From assembly GCA_902613175.1 (NCBI GenBank), contig CACMGJ010000007.1, positions 1 through 64,000 on the forward strand: 64,000 nucleotides of DNA, read 5' to 3'. This DNA comes from Halieaceae bacterium. GTDB lineage: Bacteria > Pseudomonadota > Gammaproteobacteria > Pseudomonadales > Halieaceae. Positions 45,292-54,917 of the stretch are shown here, one piece after another (the first letter of the stretch is position 1; each line of letters begins with the position of its first letter). The notes under the pieces are model-generated. The model was not told where the DNA came from, made no database searches, and was given only the letters and a program-made list of their open reading frames with translations. The translations under genes were made by a program, and so were the position numbers.

Positions 45292-45957
45292 ATGCAGAAA
45301 TCTCCTGATCTTAAGCCTGAGTTGATAGAGGCGCTTCTCGAGAGCTTAGCGAGTTGGGATCCACGTGCCTCAGTCCCATTAACACTGACTTTTATGGAGT
45401 ATGCTGACCCTGCTGCACTCGACGGATTTTCTCGTCTGATGGCATCTAGTCCCGGCGCTGACTCCATGCTTTCCGATCGGTTTTTGAGCGAGTCACCCGA
45501 CATTGACATGTTAAAAGGATGTCCAAGTGGCAGCTTAGGACAGGCGTATTGGCAGTATTTAGAAGACAACGAATTGGACGCGAATTTACTCCGCGAGTCC
45601 GATTTCATACCCGCTCACAAGGCGCGTGGCACGGACGAGGGGCATCTTGCTGAGCGCGGTTTTCAACTTCATGACTTATTTCATGTCTTGACCGGTTACG
45701 ATACGACGCCGCTGGGCGAAGTAAAGGTCGTCAGCTTTACAGTCGCTCAAGCACCGGCGCCCTATCCGGCCATGATTATTGCGAGCCGCCCACTGCAAAT
45801 GGTTCTTTATCAGCCTGAACTACTTCCTTTCGTAATGGACGCTATTACTGAAGGGTGGATGAGAGGTCGCACGGCTAAGCCATTATTACCTGTTCACTGG
45901 GAAAACCATTGGGATGAGTCACTGGACGAGCTCCAAGCGCGCTATAACTTAATCTGA
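45292..45957 (+). CDS. Coq4-like ubiquinone biosynthesis protein
   Basis: This 221-residue protein carries the Coq4 metal motif HDxxH-x11-E as HDLFHVLTGYDTTPLGE near residue 125. It is followed by VKVVSFTVAQ and a C-terminal HWENHWDESLDELQARYNL typical of the family. Coq4 proteins act in ubiquinone assembly, and recent work links the human protein to a decarboxylation step on the ring. It stands before the AhpD-like selenoprotein gene with 124 bp between. Confidence 0.85.
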   Translation: MQKSPDLKPELIEALLESLASWDPRASVPLTLTFMEYADPAALDGFSRLMASSPGADSMLSDRFLSESPDIDMLKGCPSGSLGQAYWQYLEDNELDANLLRESDFIPAHKARGTDEGHLAERGFQLHDLFHVLTGYDTTPLGEVKVVSFTVAQAPAPYPAMIIASRPLQMVLYQPELLPFVMDAITEGWMRGRTAKPLLPVHWENHWDESLDELQARYNLI

Positions 45958-46081
45958 TGCGTGGCATGCGTTCAAACTTCCGCAACTTTTTTTGAAAATC
46001 GGTAATTTCTCAACAATACTGCTACATGATAAGTAAGCTGTTCAGGGTCCGGGACAATAACCGTTATTCATAAGAGAGGTA

Positions 46082-47203
46082 GTGGTGAGCCGTACATTTT
46101 TTGACTACGCAACGAGCGATATCGAAATACGCTCGGACCTGGCCGATAGCTTTAATGTTTACTGGCGTCAGCTTTCAGCTGCTGGAACCTGGTTTACGGC
46201 GAGCGAACGAATCGCAATAGCAGCAGAATCAAGAGCTGCGTTTGATTGCGCTCTTTGTCTGCGGCGAAAAAATGCGCTGTCTCCAAACTCCATCGCCGGA
46301 ACGCACACGGCGGTGACGGATTTACCGCCCGTTATGGTCGAGGCAATTCATAAAGTCGTTACCGATCAGGCGCGGATCACGGAGTCCTTCGTCACCGAGC
46401 TTCGGGAGAACGGCTTATCAGAGGCAGCCTATGTAGAACTCGTTGGTATCACAGTGACGGTCTTCAGTATTGATGAGTTTCATCGGGCAATGGGACTGCC
46501 GTTGGAAGCCCTCCCCGAGCCATCTGACACTTTGCCACCGAGTAGGTATTCGCCACCGCAAGCCATGCATGGAACTGGCTTCGTCGCCATGCTTCCTTCC
46601 GATGGCGCGGTCGGGCACGAGGAAGATCTTTGGAGTAATAAAACGGCCAATGTACACAGAGCTCTTAGTCTCGTGCCAAACGCAGTCAGAGAGTGGGTAG
46701 CCGTCATGAAAGCCCAATATATGTCCATGACCGACATCGCTGCCATGCAGCAAGAGTTTGACCGTTCACTCAACAGGGCTCAGATGGAAATTGTCGCCGC
46801 AAGAGTGTCTTCATATAACGATTGCTTTTACTGAACAGTCTCACACGCCATGATGCTCAGGTTGAGTGTCAATCACGACGAAACGTCATCTGATATGGAC
46901 CTTATCACTGGGGAGTCTCGTGACGGACTGAAATACGTCCCTTTGTCAGCGGAGCTGGCTGCCTTTGCTGAGTCAATCGCTAAACGGGATGAAGAAGATG
47001 TGCTCAGTGTCTTTAGAGAATCTCTCGCCGCCGCTGCCGGCCAAGAAGCGGTGGTCGACGCCGCTGCGGTGGCTGCCAACTTTCAAAGGATGGTAAGAAT
47101 CGCAGATAGTACAGGCATTCCCCTCGACAGTCCCCAGCGAACATTTAGTGAGAAGGTTTGGGATGAACTCAAGCTAGATAGGATGCCGAGAGCCCACAAT
47201 TAG
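46082..47203 (+). CDS. AhpD/carboxymuconolactone decarboxylase-like selenoprotein (TGA = Sec251)
   Basis: Two ORFs in one frame are separated by TGA at 46832-46834 and read as one 373-residue protein. It holds two AhpD-like all-helical units. The first has the redox pair C56-A-L-C59. The second has C248-F-Y-U251-T-V-S-H255, the AhpD active-site pattern CxxC-x3-H with Sec in place of the second Cys. A 9-bp hairpin with a GGU loop follows the TGA. Family members reduce peroxides or act as disulfide relays. The start is GTG at 46082 with AGAGAGG upstream. It is alone between Coq4 and the phosphoribosyltransferases. The stop-split form would end exactly at CFY. Confidence 0.85.
46851..46871 (+). 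promoter_or_regulatory. bSECIS-like hairpin of the AhpD-like selenoprotein gene
   Basis: TGATGCTCA (46851-46859) pairs with TGAGTGTCA (46863-46871) over 9 bp, two of them G-T, around the loop GGT. The loop begins 26 nt after the TGA, inside the range accepted for bacterial SECIS elements. Confidence 0.7.
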
Positions 47204-47303
47204 CAGCATCGTCGCTCTATTAGTAAATACCGCATCGTCTACCTAGATTTTTTACCTAATCACTGCGCTTGGGTGATTAAACTGCGCTACTCCCAACCTA
47301 ACC

Positions 47304-47885
47304 CTATAGTTGCTCCAAAATGCCGGCCATCGATGGTTTGTTATTGACAATCTCATCATGACTCAAGCCCTGCAGCTCATAGGGCAGTACCAGCCACTCA
47401 TCGACCTCGTGAACATAGTAGTCAGGAGACCGGCCAGTTTTGTTTTTCGAGGGCTTAAAATACGGGGTTGCGACTTTGACCTCAGACGGCATATTCAATC
47501 GAAGCTTTTGCTGAAGCTCAGTAATGACGGCCTCGATGCTATATCCCGAATTAAAGACATCATCAACCAACAATAAGCGATCATCTGCATTCAGGTTCTC
47601 GAGTAAATACTGCAGTCCGTGCACACGAATACTCGAGGGGTCATCCACCGACTTTTGGTACTCGGGCAACCCCGCATAGGACGTGCGAATGGAGATGTGG
47701 TCGCTTTCGACACCCAGGAACTGCAGGCATTCCTGCACGTATATGCCTACGGAGGAGCCACCGCGCCAAATGCCCACAATAAACGTGGGTGCAAATCCGC
47801 TTTCATAGACGGATACGGCCATGCGGAGGGCATCATTGAGTAAGGTCTCTTCCTCAACAAAGGTTTTTTTGATCATTTGATCCAA
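47304..47885 (-). CDS. Phosphoribosyltransferase (hypoxanthine-type)
   Basis: This 190-193-residue protein has the PRPP-binding loop LLLVDDVFNSGYSI near 105 and PTFIVGIWRGGSSVGIYVQE in the N-terminal half, so a type I phosphoribosyltransferase that salvages a purine base is likely. The start is TTG at 47885 or ATG at 47876. It is divergent from a close paralog 65 bp away, and a purine permease lies next to that gene. Confidence 0.85.
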   Translation of the reverse strand: MDQMIKKTFVEEETLLNDALRMAVSVYESGFAPTFIVGIWRGGSSVGIYVQECLQFLGVESDHISIRTSYAGLPEYQKSVDDPSSIRVHGLQYLLENLNADDRLLLVDDVFNSGYSIEAVITELQQKLRLNMPSEVKVATPYFKPSKNKTGRSPDYYVHEVDEWLVLPYELQGLSHDEIVNNKPSMAGILEQL

Positions 47886-47950
47886 GGGCTGATTTCCTGA
47901 AAGTTGCTTGCTGATATCATAGGGTTTTAGCGGTTACCAAGATCACATTC

Positions 47951-48523
47951 ATGAGCGCCACGAAAACATACCTGTCCGCTAATCAATTATTGAACGATTC
48001 GTTTCAGTTGGGTACCCAAATCATCAACAGCGGCTTCAAGCCCACCTTTATTGTGGGTATTTGGCGCGGCGGCGCACCTGTAGGCATCGCAGTTCAGGAA
48101 ATCCTCGCCTACGCCGGCATTCAGACCGACAACATCGCCATCAGGACGTCTTCCTACAAACAGGGCATCGATCAACAGAAAGGCCATGTTGAAGTTTACG
48201 GCTTAAGCTATCTCGTGAAGCGCCTCACGCACGAAGATAAACTCCTGATTGTCGATGATGTCTTCGACACCGGCCGCACCATTGACGCGGTCATTGACCG
48301 GTTGCACAAACTACTGCGGCAGAACATTCCCCGCGATATTCGCATTGCCACTCCCTATTACAAGCCAAGCCGGCGAAAGGTAGACCTAACCCCAGACTAT
48401 TACCTCTATGAGAATGAGGACTGGCTGGTGTATCCCTACGAGATACACGGTTTGACCGCCGATGAACTTAGAGAAAACAAGCCTGCGCTCTTTGAGATCC
48501 TCAAGGACCACATCAAAACGTAG
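47951..48523 (+). CDS. Phosphoribosyltransferase (hypoxanthine-type), paralog
   Basis: This 190-residue protein matches the divergent neighbour: FKPTFIVGIWRGGAPVGIAVQE and the PRPP loop LLIVDDVFDTGRTIDAV. Conservation of DDVFDTG is more canonical here than in the paralog, where it reads DDVFNSG. It converges with the NCS2 permease gene, supporting a role in purine salvage. The two enzymes may prefer different bases. Confidence 0.9.
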   Translation: MSATKTYLSANQLLNDSFQLGTQIINSGFKPTFIVGIWRGGAPVGIAVQEILAYAGIQTDNIAIRTSSYKQGIDQQKGHVEVYGLSYLVKRLTHEDKLLIVDDVFDTGRTIDAVIDRLHKLLRQNIPRDIRIATPYYKPSRRKVDLTPDYYLYENEDWLVYPYEIHGLTADELRENKPALFEILKDHIKT

Positions 48524-48548
48524 TGTTGTGGTCCCGCTGTAAGTCGCT

Positions 48549-49835
48549 TTAGAGCAGCGCAAATTTGATGGCGAATAATCCGGCTATCACAAGCGCACCC
48601 CAACTCACTTTACGCTCCTCGGATGCGAGCAAGCCGAGTGCGACATAGCTGATGAACCCAATGCCGATGCCATCTGCAATCGAGAACGTCAGAGGGATCA
48701 TGATCATAATGAGCAAAGCAGGGATCAGGACGACTGGGTTATCCCAGCTTAAGCGTCCGAGCCCTGAGCACATGAGCAGCGCCACATAAATGAGTGCACC
48801 CGAGACTGCAAAGCTAGGAATCATCATTGCCAGTGGCGCAAAGAAGATAGCCAACAGGAAGAAAGCGCCGACCGCACAAGCGGTTAGGCCTGTTCGACCA
48901 CCCGCGGCAACACCCGCCGCGCTCTCCACGTATGAAGTCACCGGCGAGTTGCCGAGTAAAGCACCGAGCACACTCGACGTACTGTCCGCTTTTAAGGCTT
49001 TGCTGAAGTTCTTGTAATTACCGTCTTCGTCGACAAGGCCCGCATTGGAAGCAACACCCACCAAAGTGCCGGTCGTGTCGAATAAGTTCACGATTAGGAT
49101 CGAAAAGATAACGCTAACCAGGGAGACGTTAAGCGCCGCCATAATGTCGATTTGACCGACCAAAGGTGCAATAGATGGGGGAGCAGAGACAATGCCCTGA
49201 TAGGTCACCTCGCCCAGTAAAATACCGAGCACGGTAACGGCGATGATACCCAGAATCAGGCCGCCGGCTGCCAATCGCGCCGACAAAATCGCAACGAGCA
49301 AGAAGCTAAGGGCGGCAAGCGCTGTGGATATTTGACTGAAGTCACCCATGGTGACGAGCGTGGCCGGATGATCAGCGATGATCCCGCCGTTCTGAAGACC
49401 AATGATGCCAATGAACAGTCCAACACCCGCGGTCATACCGATCTTTAAATCGTCAGGAATACTCATGATGATCCACGCACGGATTCTCGTTGTACTGATG
49501 ATCACGAAGAGAACGCCCGCAATAAATACGGCACCCAAGGCCGTCTGCCATGGGTTGCCCATATCACCGACGATGGTATAGGCGAAGAGCGCATTCAGGC
49601 CCATGCCAGGCGCCAAACCCACTGGCCAATTGGCGTAGAGCCCCATCAGAAGACAGCTCAGCGCTGCACCCAGACAGGTCGCGACAAAGCTCGCGCCCTG
49701 ATCGATCCCGGCGATGGCCATGATCTGCGGATTGACGACAAGGATGTAGGCCATGGCAGCGAACGTGGTCGCACCGGCCATAATCTCGCGTCCAACCGAT
49801 GTACCGTGCTCGTGCAGCTTAAAAAAATCGCTCAT
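48549..49835 (-). CDS. NCS2 family purine permease (AzgA-like)
   Basis: This 428-residue inner-membrane protein has about 13 hydrophobic segments and the NCS2/AzgA signatures GATTFAAMAYILVVNP near the N-terminus, GLAPGMGLNALFAY near 72, and NLFDTTGTLVGVA and NSPVTSYVESAAGVAAGGRTGL in the second half. AzgA-type proteins import hypoxanthine, guanine or adenine with protons. The adjacent phosphoribosyltransferases would convert the base to a nucleotide. Confidence 0.92.
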   Translation of the reverse strand: MSDFFKLHEHGTSVGREIMAGATTFAAMAYILVVNPQIMAIAGIDQGASFVATCLGAALSCLLMGLYANWPVGLAPGMGLNALFAYTIVGDMGNPWQTALGAVFIAGVLFVIISTTRIRAWIIMSIPDDLKIGMTAGVGLFIGIIGLQNGGIIADHPATLVTMGDFSQISTALAALSFLLVAILSARLAAGGLILGIIAVTVLGILLGEVTYQGIVSAPPSIAPLVGQIDIMAALNVSLVSVIFSILIVNLFDTTGTLVGVASNAGLVDEDGNYKNFSKALKADSTSSVLGALLGNSPVTSYVESAAGVAAGGRTGLTACAVGAFFLLAIFFAPLAMMIPSFAVSGALIYVALLMCSGLGRLSWDNPVVLIPALLIMIMIPLTFSIADGIGIGFISYVALGLLASEERKVSWGALVIAGLFAIKFALL

Positions 49836-49930
49836 GCGCCCTACCCTAGTTAATTATTGTCGCATCTCAGTCTGCCGATGAGCGCGATCGATTGCCACCC
49901 ACCGGCGGCTTTTCACGCAGCGAAAAAAAA

Positions 49931-49947
49931 GGCAGCCAAGGGCTGCC
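49931..49947. terminator. Intrinsic terminator
   Basis: GGCAGCC and GGCTGCC pair perfectly around AAG, with an A-run before and a T-rich stretch after. It lies 75 bp past the stop of the minus-strand TonB receptor gene. Confidence 0.7.
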
Positions 49948-50021
49948 ATTTTCAATGAACTCAGTGACGTACCAAAGCCCCATACGAACATAGAACCATG
50001 AGACGTGCCGACAATTGCTTC

Positions 50022-52307
50022 TTAAAAGTCGATACCGGCACGAATCATGATTTGACGTGGCTGGATGAACTGGTCACCTGTGGCGCCCACACCAAACACA
50101 TCAGTAAACCGCGCGTTGATGCCTGCCTGGTCAGTGATGTTCTTACCGATCAATTCAACCCGCCATGACGCATCGTTAGGTGATAGTTTCACCATGACAT
50201 CAAGGGTCTGGTATGACGCAACGTTATCCGTCTCTGTGTTGTTAAACACGCGGTGCTTGAAATCACCTCGGTAGGTATAGCTCAAGCTCGACTTAACGTC
50301 ACCCCAACCATCAATGGGCGCGGTATGCGTCAGAGCTATATTAGCTGTCACTTTAGGTGTCTTGGGCAGAGCGTTGCCGCGGACATCAGCAATCTGACCT
50401 GCACGGGCCACTTCAACGTCTGGGCTGAACAGATTCACGCCTTGGGCTAGCAACGCATTGGTTGCTGCCTCGGACGCGACATTGTCCAGCGCAAGATGGC
50501 TCTTGGTAATCTCAGTGCTCAGCCAAGCGACACGCGCGTCAAACAACACAGACTCGCTCAAGAACGCACCGAGCTCCAGCTCCGCACCGAAAATTTCAGA
50601 CTCCGGAATGTTACCCACACCGCCCTGGAAGACTTCCGGGTCAGTGGCCTGGTACTGCAGATTCTCGTAGTTATAAAGGAATGCTGCCGCGTTCACTCGC
50701 ACGCGTCCCTCGTCGAGGTCTGTCTTCAGGCCTACCTCATACGCATCGATAGTCTCTTGCTCGAAGGTAGGAAGCACAACGATGGGCGATACTACGCTCT
50801 CGCGACCGTAAGTCAGATTTGAACCGCCTGGTTTAAAACCACGGGTGTATGAAACGTATCCCAGGGTCACGTCGTCGAAGTTTTTCTCGTAGGTGATACG
50901 ACCTGTGACTTCGTTACTGTCGATCTCGAGGATGTCAGTACCCCCACGACCGTAGAAGTTGGTGACTTCGCTATAGACTTCGTCACGGGTGTAACGCAGT
51001 CCACCAATAAGGCGCGTTGTATCGGTAAGCGCGAGGGTGCCCTGACCGTATACCGACATCGACTCGCGCTCTGGCTTCGAGTTTGAGATAAAGCCAGCCT
51101 CGGCAGTCGGGTCGTAAGAGAGGATTTGCTCGACCGTGAAGGGATCGAACGTGCCGTCAAAGCCAAAGTCCTTACGCTCAGTAATCGCAATATCTACCTC
51201 AGTATCGAGATAGAAAACACCGGCCACCCAATCTAGCTTACCAAACGCAGGTTCCGAGGAAATCAAGTTGAACTCCTGTGTCGTAGTGCTTTGATCATTA
51301 GTTTCAGGATCAAAGTAGGCCTGCAGTAGGAAGAACGGTGGCAATGTCGTCGGGTCGTGCCGGTCGTTGTCACGCAGTACTCTGATGTCATCGCTCTGGT
51401 AGCTGGTGATCGACTTGACAGTGAAGGCAGGGAGATCCCACTCAACCGTCGCGCTATACATCTCTGAAGTCAGCTCGTACACCGATCGAGAGTCCTGAGC
51501 CAAGCGGCGCGCACCTGGTGTTGGGTCATAAATGCCCTTCTGAGCTTGTCCGTTAACGCTCTCATCAAACAGCTGCGCACCTAGCTTCACTGTTACGTCG
51601 TCGCTGGCTTGCCACAGCAGCTTAACGCGAGCAGAGAGGCTGTCTGCGTCGTCAAGATCCTGGCCGTTGGATACGTTCTCGGTAAATCCCTCGCGGTTGT
51701 TACGAAGTAGCGAAACACGTGCCGCCAGCGTGTCAGACAGTGGAATGTTCATGCTTGCGCGAGCACGAACACCCTTATACTGACCGAGGCTGAGATCGGC
51801 CGTGCCACTGAACTCTTCAAAGTCAGGATCCATAGTGATGACGTTGATTGCACCGCCGGTTGAGTTCTGTCCGAACAACGTACCCTGCGGTCCTCGCAGT
51901 ACTTCGATCTGTTCGAGATCAAGAAAATCTGTCTGTAAGGCGAAGGGTGATGCAATGTAAACACCGTCGAGGTGATACGAGACCGACGGGTTGGCAATCG
52001 CATTCTGGTTTGCCTCGTTACCGATACCACGGATGGTAATCACTGTCTTGAAACCTTCGTTCTTCGCCACGTTCACACCGGGAGCGATAGCGCTTAGATC
52101 AACGAAGGAAGTCAGCTGTCGATCTTCGACGTCAGCGGCCGTCAACGCCGTAACGGCCTGCGATAGGTCCTGCAGGCTCTCCGATCGTTTTTCAGCAGTC
52201 ACGATGACTTCCTCAAAAACGGGGCCCGACTGCGCGAGCGCACTCGTGGCGAACATGGACGAAACAATCGATGCACTTAAAAGTGCTTTAGGGAAATGAG
52301 GCTTCAC
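50022..52307 (-). CDS. TonB-dependent outer-membrane receptor
   Basis: This 761-residue receptor starts best at a GTG at 52307, with AAAGGA upstream, giving the signal peptide KALLSASIVSSMFATSALAQS. The TonB box region EEVIVTAEKRSES, plug motif IEVLRGPQGTLFGQNSTGG and terminal strand QIMIRAGIDF are typical. It is monocistronic. The substrate is unknown. No TetR-type operator was found upstream. The 374 bp before it (52308-52681) contain nothing recognisable. Confidence 0.9.
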   Translation of the reverse strand: MKPHFPKALLSASIVSSMFATSALAQSGPVFEEVIVTAEKRSESLQDLSQAVTALTAADVEDRQLTSFVDLSAIAPGVNVAKNEGFKTVITIRGIGNEANQNAIANPSVSYHLDGVYIASPFALQTDFLDLEQIEVLRGPQGTLFGQNSTGGAINVITMDPDFEEFSGTADLSLGQYKGVRARASMNIPLSDTLAARVSLLRNNREGFTENVSNGQDLDDADSLSARVKLLWQASDDVTVKLGAQLFDESVNGQAQKGIYDPTPGARRLAQDSRSVYELTSEMYSATVEWDLPAFTVKSITSYQSDDIRVLRDNDRHDPTTLPPFFLLQAYFDPETNDQSTTTQEFNLISSEPAFGKLDWVAGVFYLDTEVDIAITERKDFGFDGTFDPFTVEQILSYDPTAEAGFISNSKPERESMSVYGQGTLALTDTTRLIGGLRYTRDEVYSEVTNFYGRGGTDILEIDSNEVTGRITYEKNFDDVTLGYVSYTRGFKPGGSNLTYGRESVVSPIVVLPTFEQETIDAYEVGLKTDLDEGRVRVNAAAFLYNYENLQYQATDPEVFQGGVGNIPESEIFGAELELGAFLSESVLFDARVAWLSTEITKSHLALDNVASEAATNALLAQGVNLFSPDVEVARAGQIADVRGNALPKTPKVTANIALTHTAPIDGWGDVKSSLSYTYRGDFKHRVFNNTETDNVASYQTLDVMVKLSPNDASWRVELIGKNITDQAGINARFTDVFGVGATGDQFIQPRQIMIRAGIDF

Positions 52308-52681
52308 CGGAATAGGTCCTTTTCTGAATAAAAAATAGTTACGAATTGATGTCGAATACATCGTCTTAGAATTGTACGGATGCCAAGCACATTAGATGCC
52401 AAATACACAAAATTTATGACTCACAGATAGCTAGGCTGTTTGTGAAGAAAACGGCTAACTATCGGAGCTGAATTTGACATAAAAACTGCACCAAATGAGA
52501 GCGACACCAAAGATCATGGCACTCAAGTTGTGCAAGTTACACGGCATTACACGCCTAGCGACGATAATTGCTTCAACCGTGACACTCGCGAATACTGGAG
52601 AGCTATGGCCTCCGGCAGGCGTAGCTTTATGAGTCCAAAGAAGTTGCGTTGCGAGTAGAGATGCGAAGCAAGCTTTAGAAG

Positions 52682-52888
52682 TTACTGTGATGTTGAGCCA
52701 GATCCCGCGCGCTCAACCTCACGCCAAACTCGCAGAAAACCTCCTCCCAAAACTTTCCTGATCTGGAACTCGGGATAGCCACGTTGCAGCAACTCCAAGG
52801 TGACATTCAGCTCGTCACTTGCATCGATGTACCCCGGTGGCCGCCTTGTCCCGCGACTGATCATCGACGGTACCCGCATGCGCCACAA
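52682..52888 (-). pseudogene. C-terminal remnant of a membrane dipeptidase (peptidase M19)
   Basis: The last residues, NVTLELLQRGYPEFQIRKVL followed by GGGFLRVWREVE, match the C-terminus of renal dipeptidase-type M19 enzymes (RGY...I.K.LGGNFLRV.). The N-terminal catalytic domain with its metal ligands is absent upstream, so this is a fragment. It lies just before the enoyl-CoA isomerase gene's end on the same strand. Confidence 0.6.
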
Positions 52889-52959
52889 GACCCATTGAGC
52901 ACAACCAAGCCAGCGTCCCTAGACAGTCCCTATGGCGGCTTTTGGCCGTGCGCCAACTA

Positions 52960-53805
52960 TTACTCACCCGCTGCTTTTTTGACTGCCAGTAAGTCCTCAT
53001 ATTCAGGCTTTTCGCCTTTAGCCTGCGCCACAAAGGTATTGCGAATAGCCTCACCGTCAAGCATGGACGCGTTCCACGTCGCAATGTAGTCAAGACCGTC
53101 AGCTGTGCTGTGATCGCGCGCGTAATTCACCATGCGCTTAGCGCCAGAAACGGCGAGTGGTGCATGTGCCGCAATTTGACGCGCGATGTTCATCACCGCC
53201 TCTAACATTTCTTCAGCCGAGTCATACACTTCGTTGACCAGTCCAATGTCTCGCGCTTTCTCGGCACTCACCCGCTCTGCGGTATAGGACATTTGCCTTG
53301 CCCAACCCTCGGGAATGAGCTTAACCAGTCGTGGGTAAGTGCCCACATCGGCTGTCATGCCAATTGCGGTCTCATGTACTGAGAAAAACGCATCACGGGT
53401 CGCGTACCGACAGTCGCAAGCGGTGATGAGGTCCATTGCCCCACCAACAGCCGCGCCCTGTATTGCCACCAGAACAGGCATGCGGGCTTCTTCTAGGCAA
53501 GTGAACGCATCTTGCAACGCCATGCAGTGATGGCGGAATGCCTCAGCGCGAACAAAGCGACTGCCACTGGCAGATCCATCGAGACCGCCTTCGGTGAAGA
53601 CCGATGTATCCATACCCGAGGAGAAGTGACGCCCTTCAGCCGACAGGACAATGACGCGCGCTGATGCATCACGCGATAACTCGTTAACAACATTTGGCAA
53701 CTCTGTCCAGAACGATGGAACCATCGAGTTGGCTTTTTCAGGGCGATTAAAGCGGATGTGGGCAATGCCCTCTGACAGCGTTAACTCGAAACACTCGTAG
53801 CTCAT
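52960..53805 (-). CDS. Enoyl-CoA hydratase/isomerase family (dienoyl-CoA isomerase-like)
   Basis: This 281-residue crotonase-fold protein has the oxyanion segments EGRHFSSGMD near 60 and QGAAVGGAMDLITACD near 118. The acidic residues in FSVHETAIGMTADVGTYPRL correspond to the delta3,5-delta2,4-dienoyl-CoA isomerase catalytic Glu/Asp pair. It would shift double bonds during unsaturated fatty acid breakdown. It is transcribed alone, next to a dipeptidase remnant. Confidence 0.85.
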   Translation of the reverse strand: MSYECFELTLSEGIAHIRFNRPEKANSMVPSFWTELPNVVNELSRDASARVIVLSAEGRHFSSGMDTSVFTEGGLDGSASGSRFVRAEAFRHHCMALQDAFTCLEEARMPVLVAIQGAAVGGAMDLITACDCRYATRDAFFSVHETAIGMTADVGTYPRLVKLIPEGWARQMSYTAERVSAEKARDIGLVNEVYDSAEEMLEAVMNIARQIAAHAPLAVSGAKRMVNYARDHSTADGLDYIATWNASMLDGEAIRNTFVAQAKGEKPEYEDLLAVKKAAGE

Positions 53806-53902
53806 AACACGTCTCCTTGTTGTCCTTCCTATTTGTTTTTTTAATAATGGAACAGCGTCATTCTGTCATATGGTGTAAGCGTAGTCGCTTTTCAAAGAGA
53901 AA

Positions 53903-53924
53903 AAAGCCGGCCGTAGGCGGCCTA
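53903..53924 (-). terminator. Intrinsic terminator of the 53944-54732 gene
   Basis: On the minus strand GCCGCC-TAC-GGCCGGC forms a stem with one bulged C and is followed by TTTTTT. Confidence 0.5.
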
Positions 53925-53943
53925 TATTTCCATCACTCTCTCT

Positions 53944-54732
53944 TTAGGCGCCCGGTCGACCAAGTACCTGCTCAGTCATCAGGGCTTCACCCGTGCAATC
54001 GGCCATCTGGTAGTAATCCATGCGACCACGCCATCCGCCCTTGGCGAACCACTCCTGATGCTCCATGAGACCTTCCATATTGGGGTAAACAACGATATGC
54101 GCGAACTCACCCGCAGCATCGGCTCCGCCAATATTGGGGTAAAGCGTGAACCAACCGATGTTGCCTAAGCCCTCGGGATTCTCCTCTACAAAGGCAGTGT
54201 GTGCCGTGTTTAAATCATCATGAGACACGCCCTCTCTACGAGTGCACCAGTTCCATGTTACAACTCTGGCATCGTCACTATTGATGGCATCTACATCCGC
54301 CCATTGCGTGAACATAGCGGCAAATTTCACGCTACACGACGCCATCTCTTGCCACTCGGCATTAAGTTTTTGGCCAGACTTACCAGACATCCACTTATCC
54401 CAAGAGGTTCCAGCATTCTCGAAGTCGGTTATCAGAAATTCGACAAAATCTGCCGGATACGGGTTGTTCGCATTGTTGTGAGTCGCAAATGGAAACTGCC
54501 GTACCGAGGCCACCTCAGCATCATTTTTTGATGCCCATTTCTGATACCTTTTGAAAAAAGCCGCATAGTCATCAAGTGATACGCCATCATTAAGAGTGCA
54601 AATATTTGCCTGAATCGACATGGGCTCTGCTGGGTCCATATCGCCCGCAAACACTTCGTGATCGTCGGCTACAACACCCGCACTGCCAAAGGTAAGGATT
54701 GAACCGAGTACTGCCTGACTTATTCTTCTCAT
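53944..54732 (-). CDS. Exported protein of unknown function
   Basis: This 262-residue protein has a signal peptide ending GVVADDH. Conserved-looking Cys and Trp residues recur in two half-domains (NICTLNDGVSLDDYAAFFKRY near 44 and NWCTRREGVSHDDLNTAHTAF near 160), so an internal duplication is likely. It ends at its own terminator. No enzymatic motif is visible. Confidence 0.7.
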   Translation of the reverse strand: MRRISQAVLGSILTFGSAGVVADDHEVFAGDMDPAEPMSIQANICTLNDGVSLDDYAAFFKRYQKWASKNDAEVASVRQFPFATHNNANNPYPADFVEFLITDFENAGTSWDKWMSGKSGQKLNAEWQEMASCSVKFAAMFTQWADVDAINSDDARVVTWNWCTRREGVSHDDLNTAHTAFVEENPEGLGNIGWFTLYPNIGGADAAGEFAHIVVYPNMEGLMEHQEWFAKGGWRGRMDYYQMADCTGEALMTEQVLGRPGA

Positions 54733-54917
54733 TGTGTTGCTCCGGTCTTATTGATTTTTACCCTCTACACCCCCGCGAGCTGCAAACGCGAACGTGGCTT
54801 CCAACCTACAAACTAGTAGCTAATGAGAAATTCACCCAATTTTTTTGCTAATGAAGCGCCTGCCTCCCCACATTTGACCTATCCGAAGAAAAGAGCGAGC
54901 ACTGAATTCAATAAGTG

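Noticed and set aside
46850-47203. Independent 117-residue gene
   Set aside because: It is the C-terminal part of the AhpD-like selenoprotein, in frame after TGA with a bSECIS-like hairpin.
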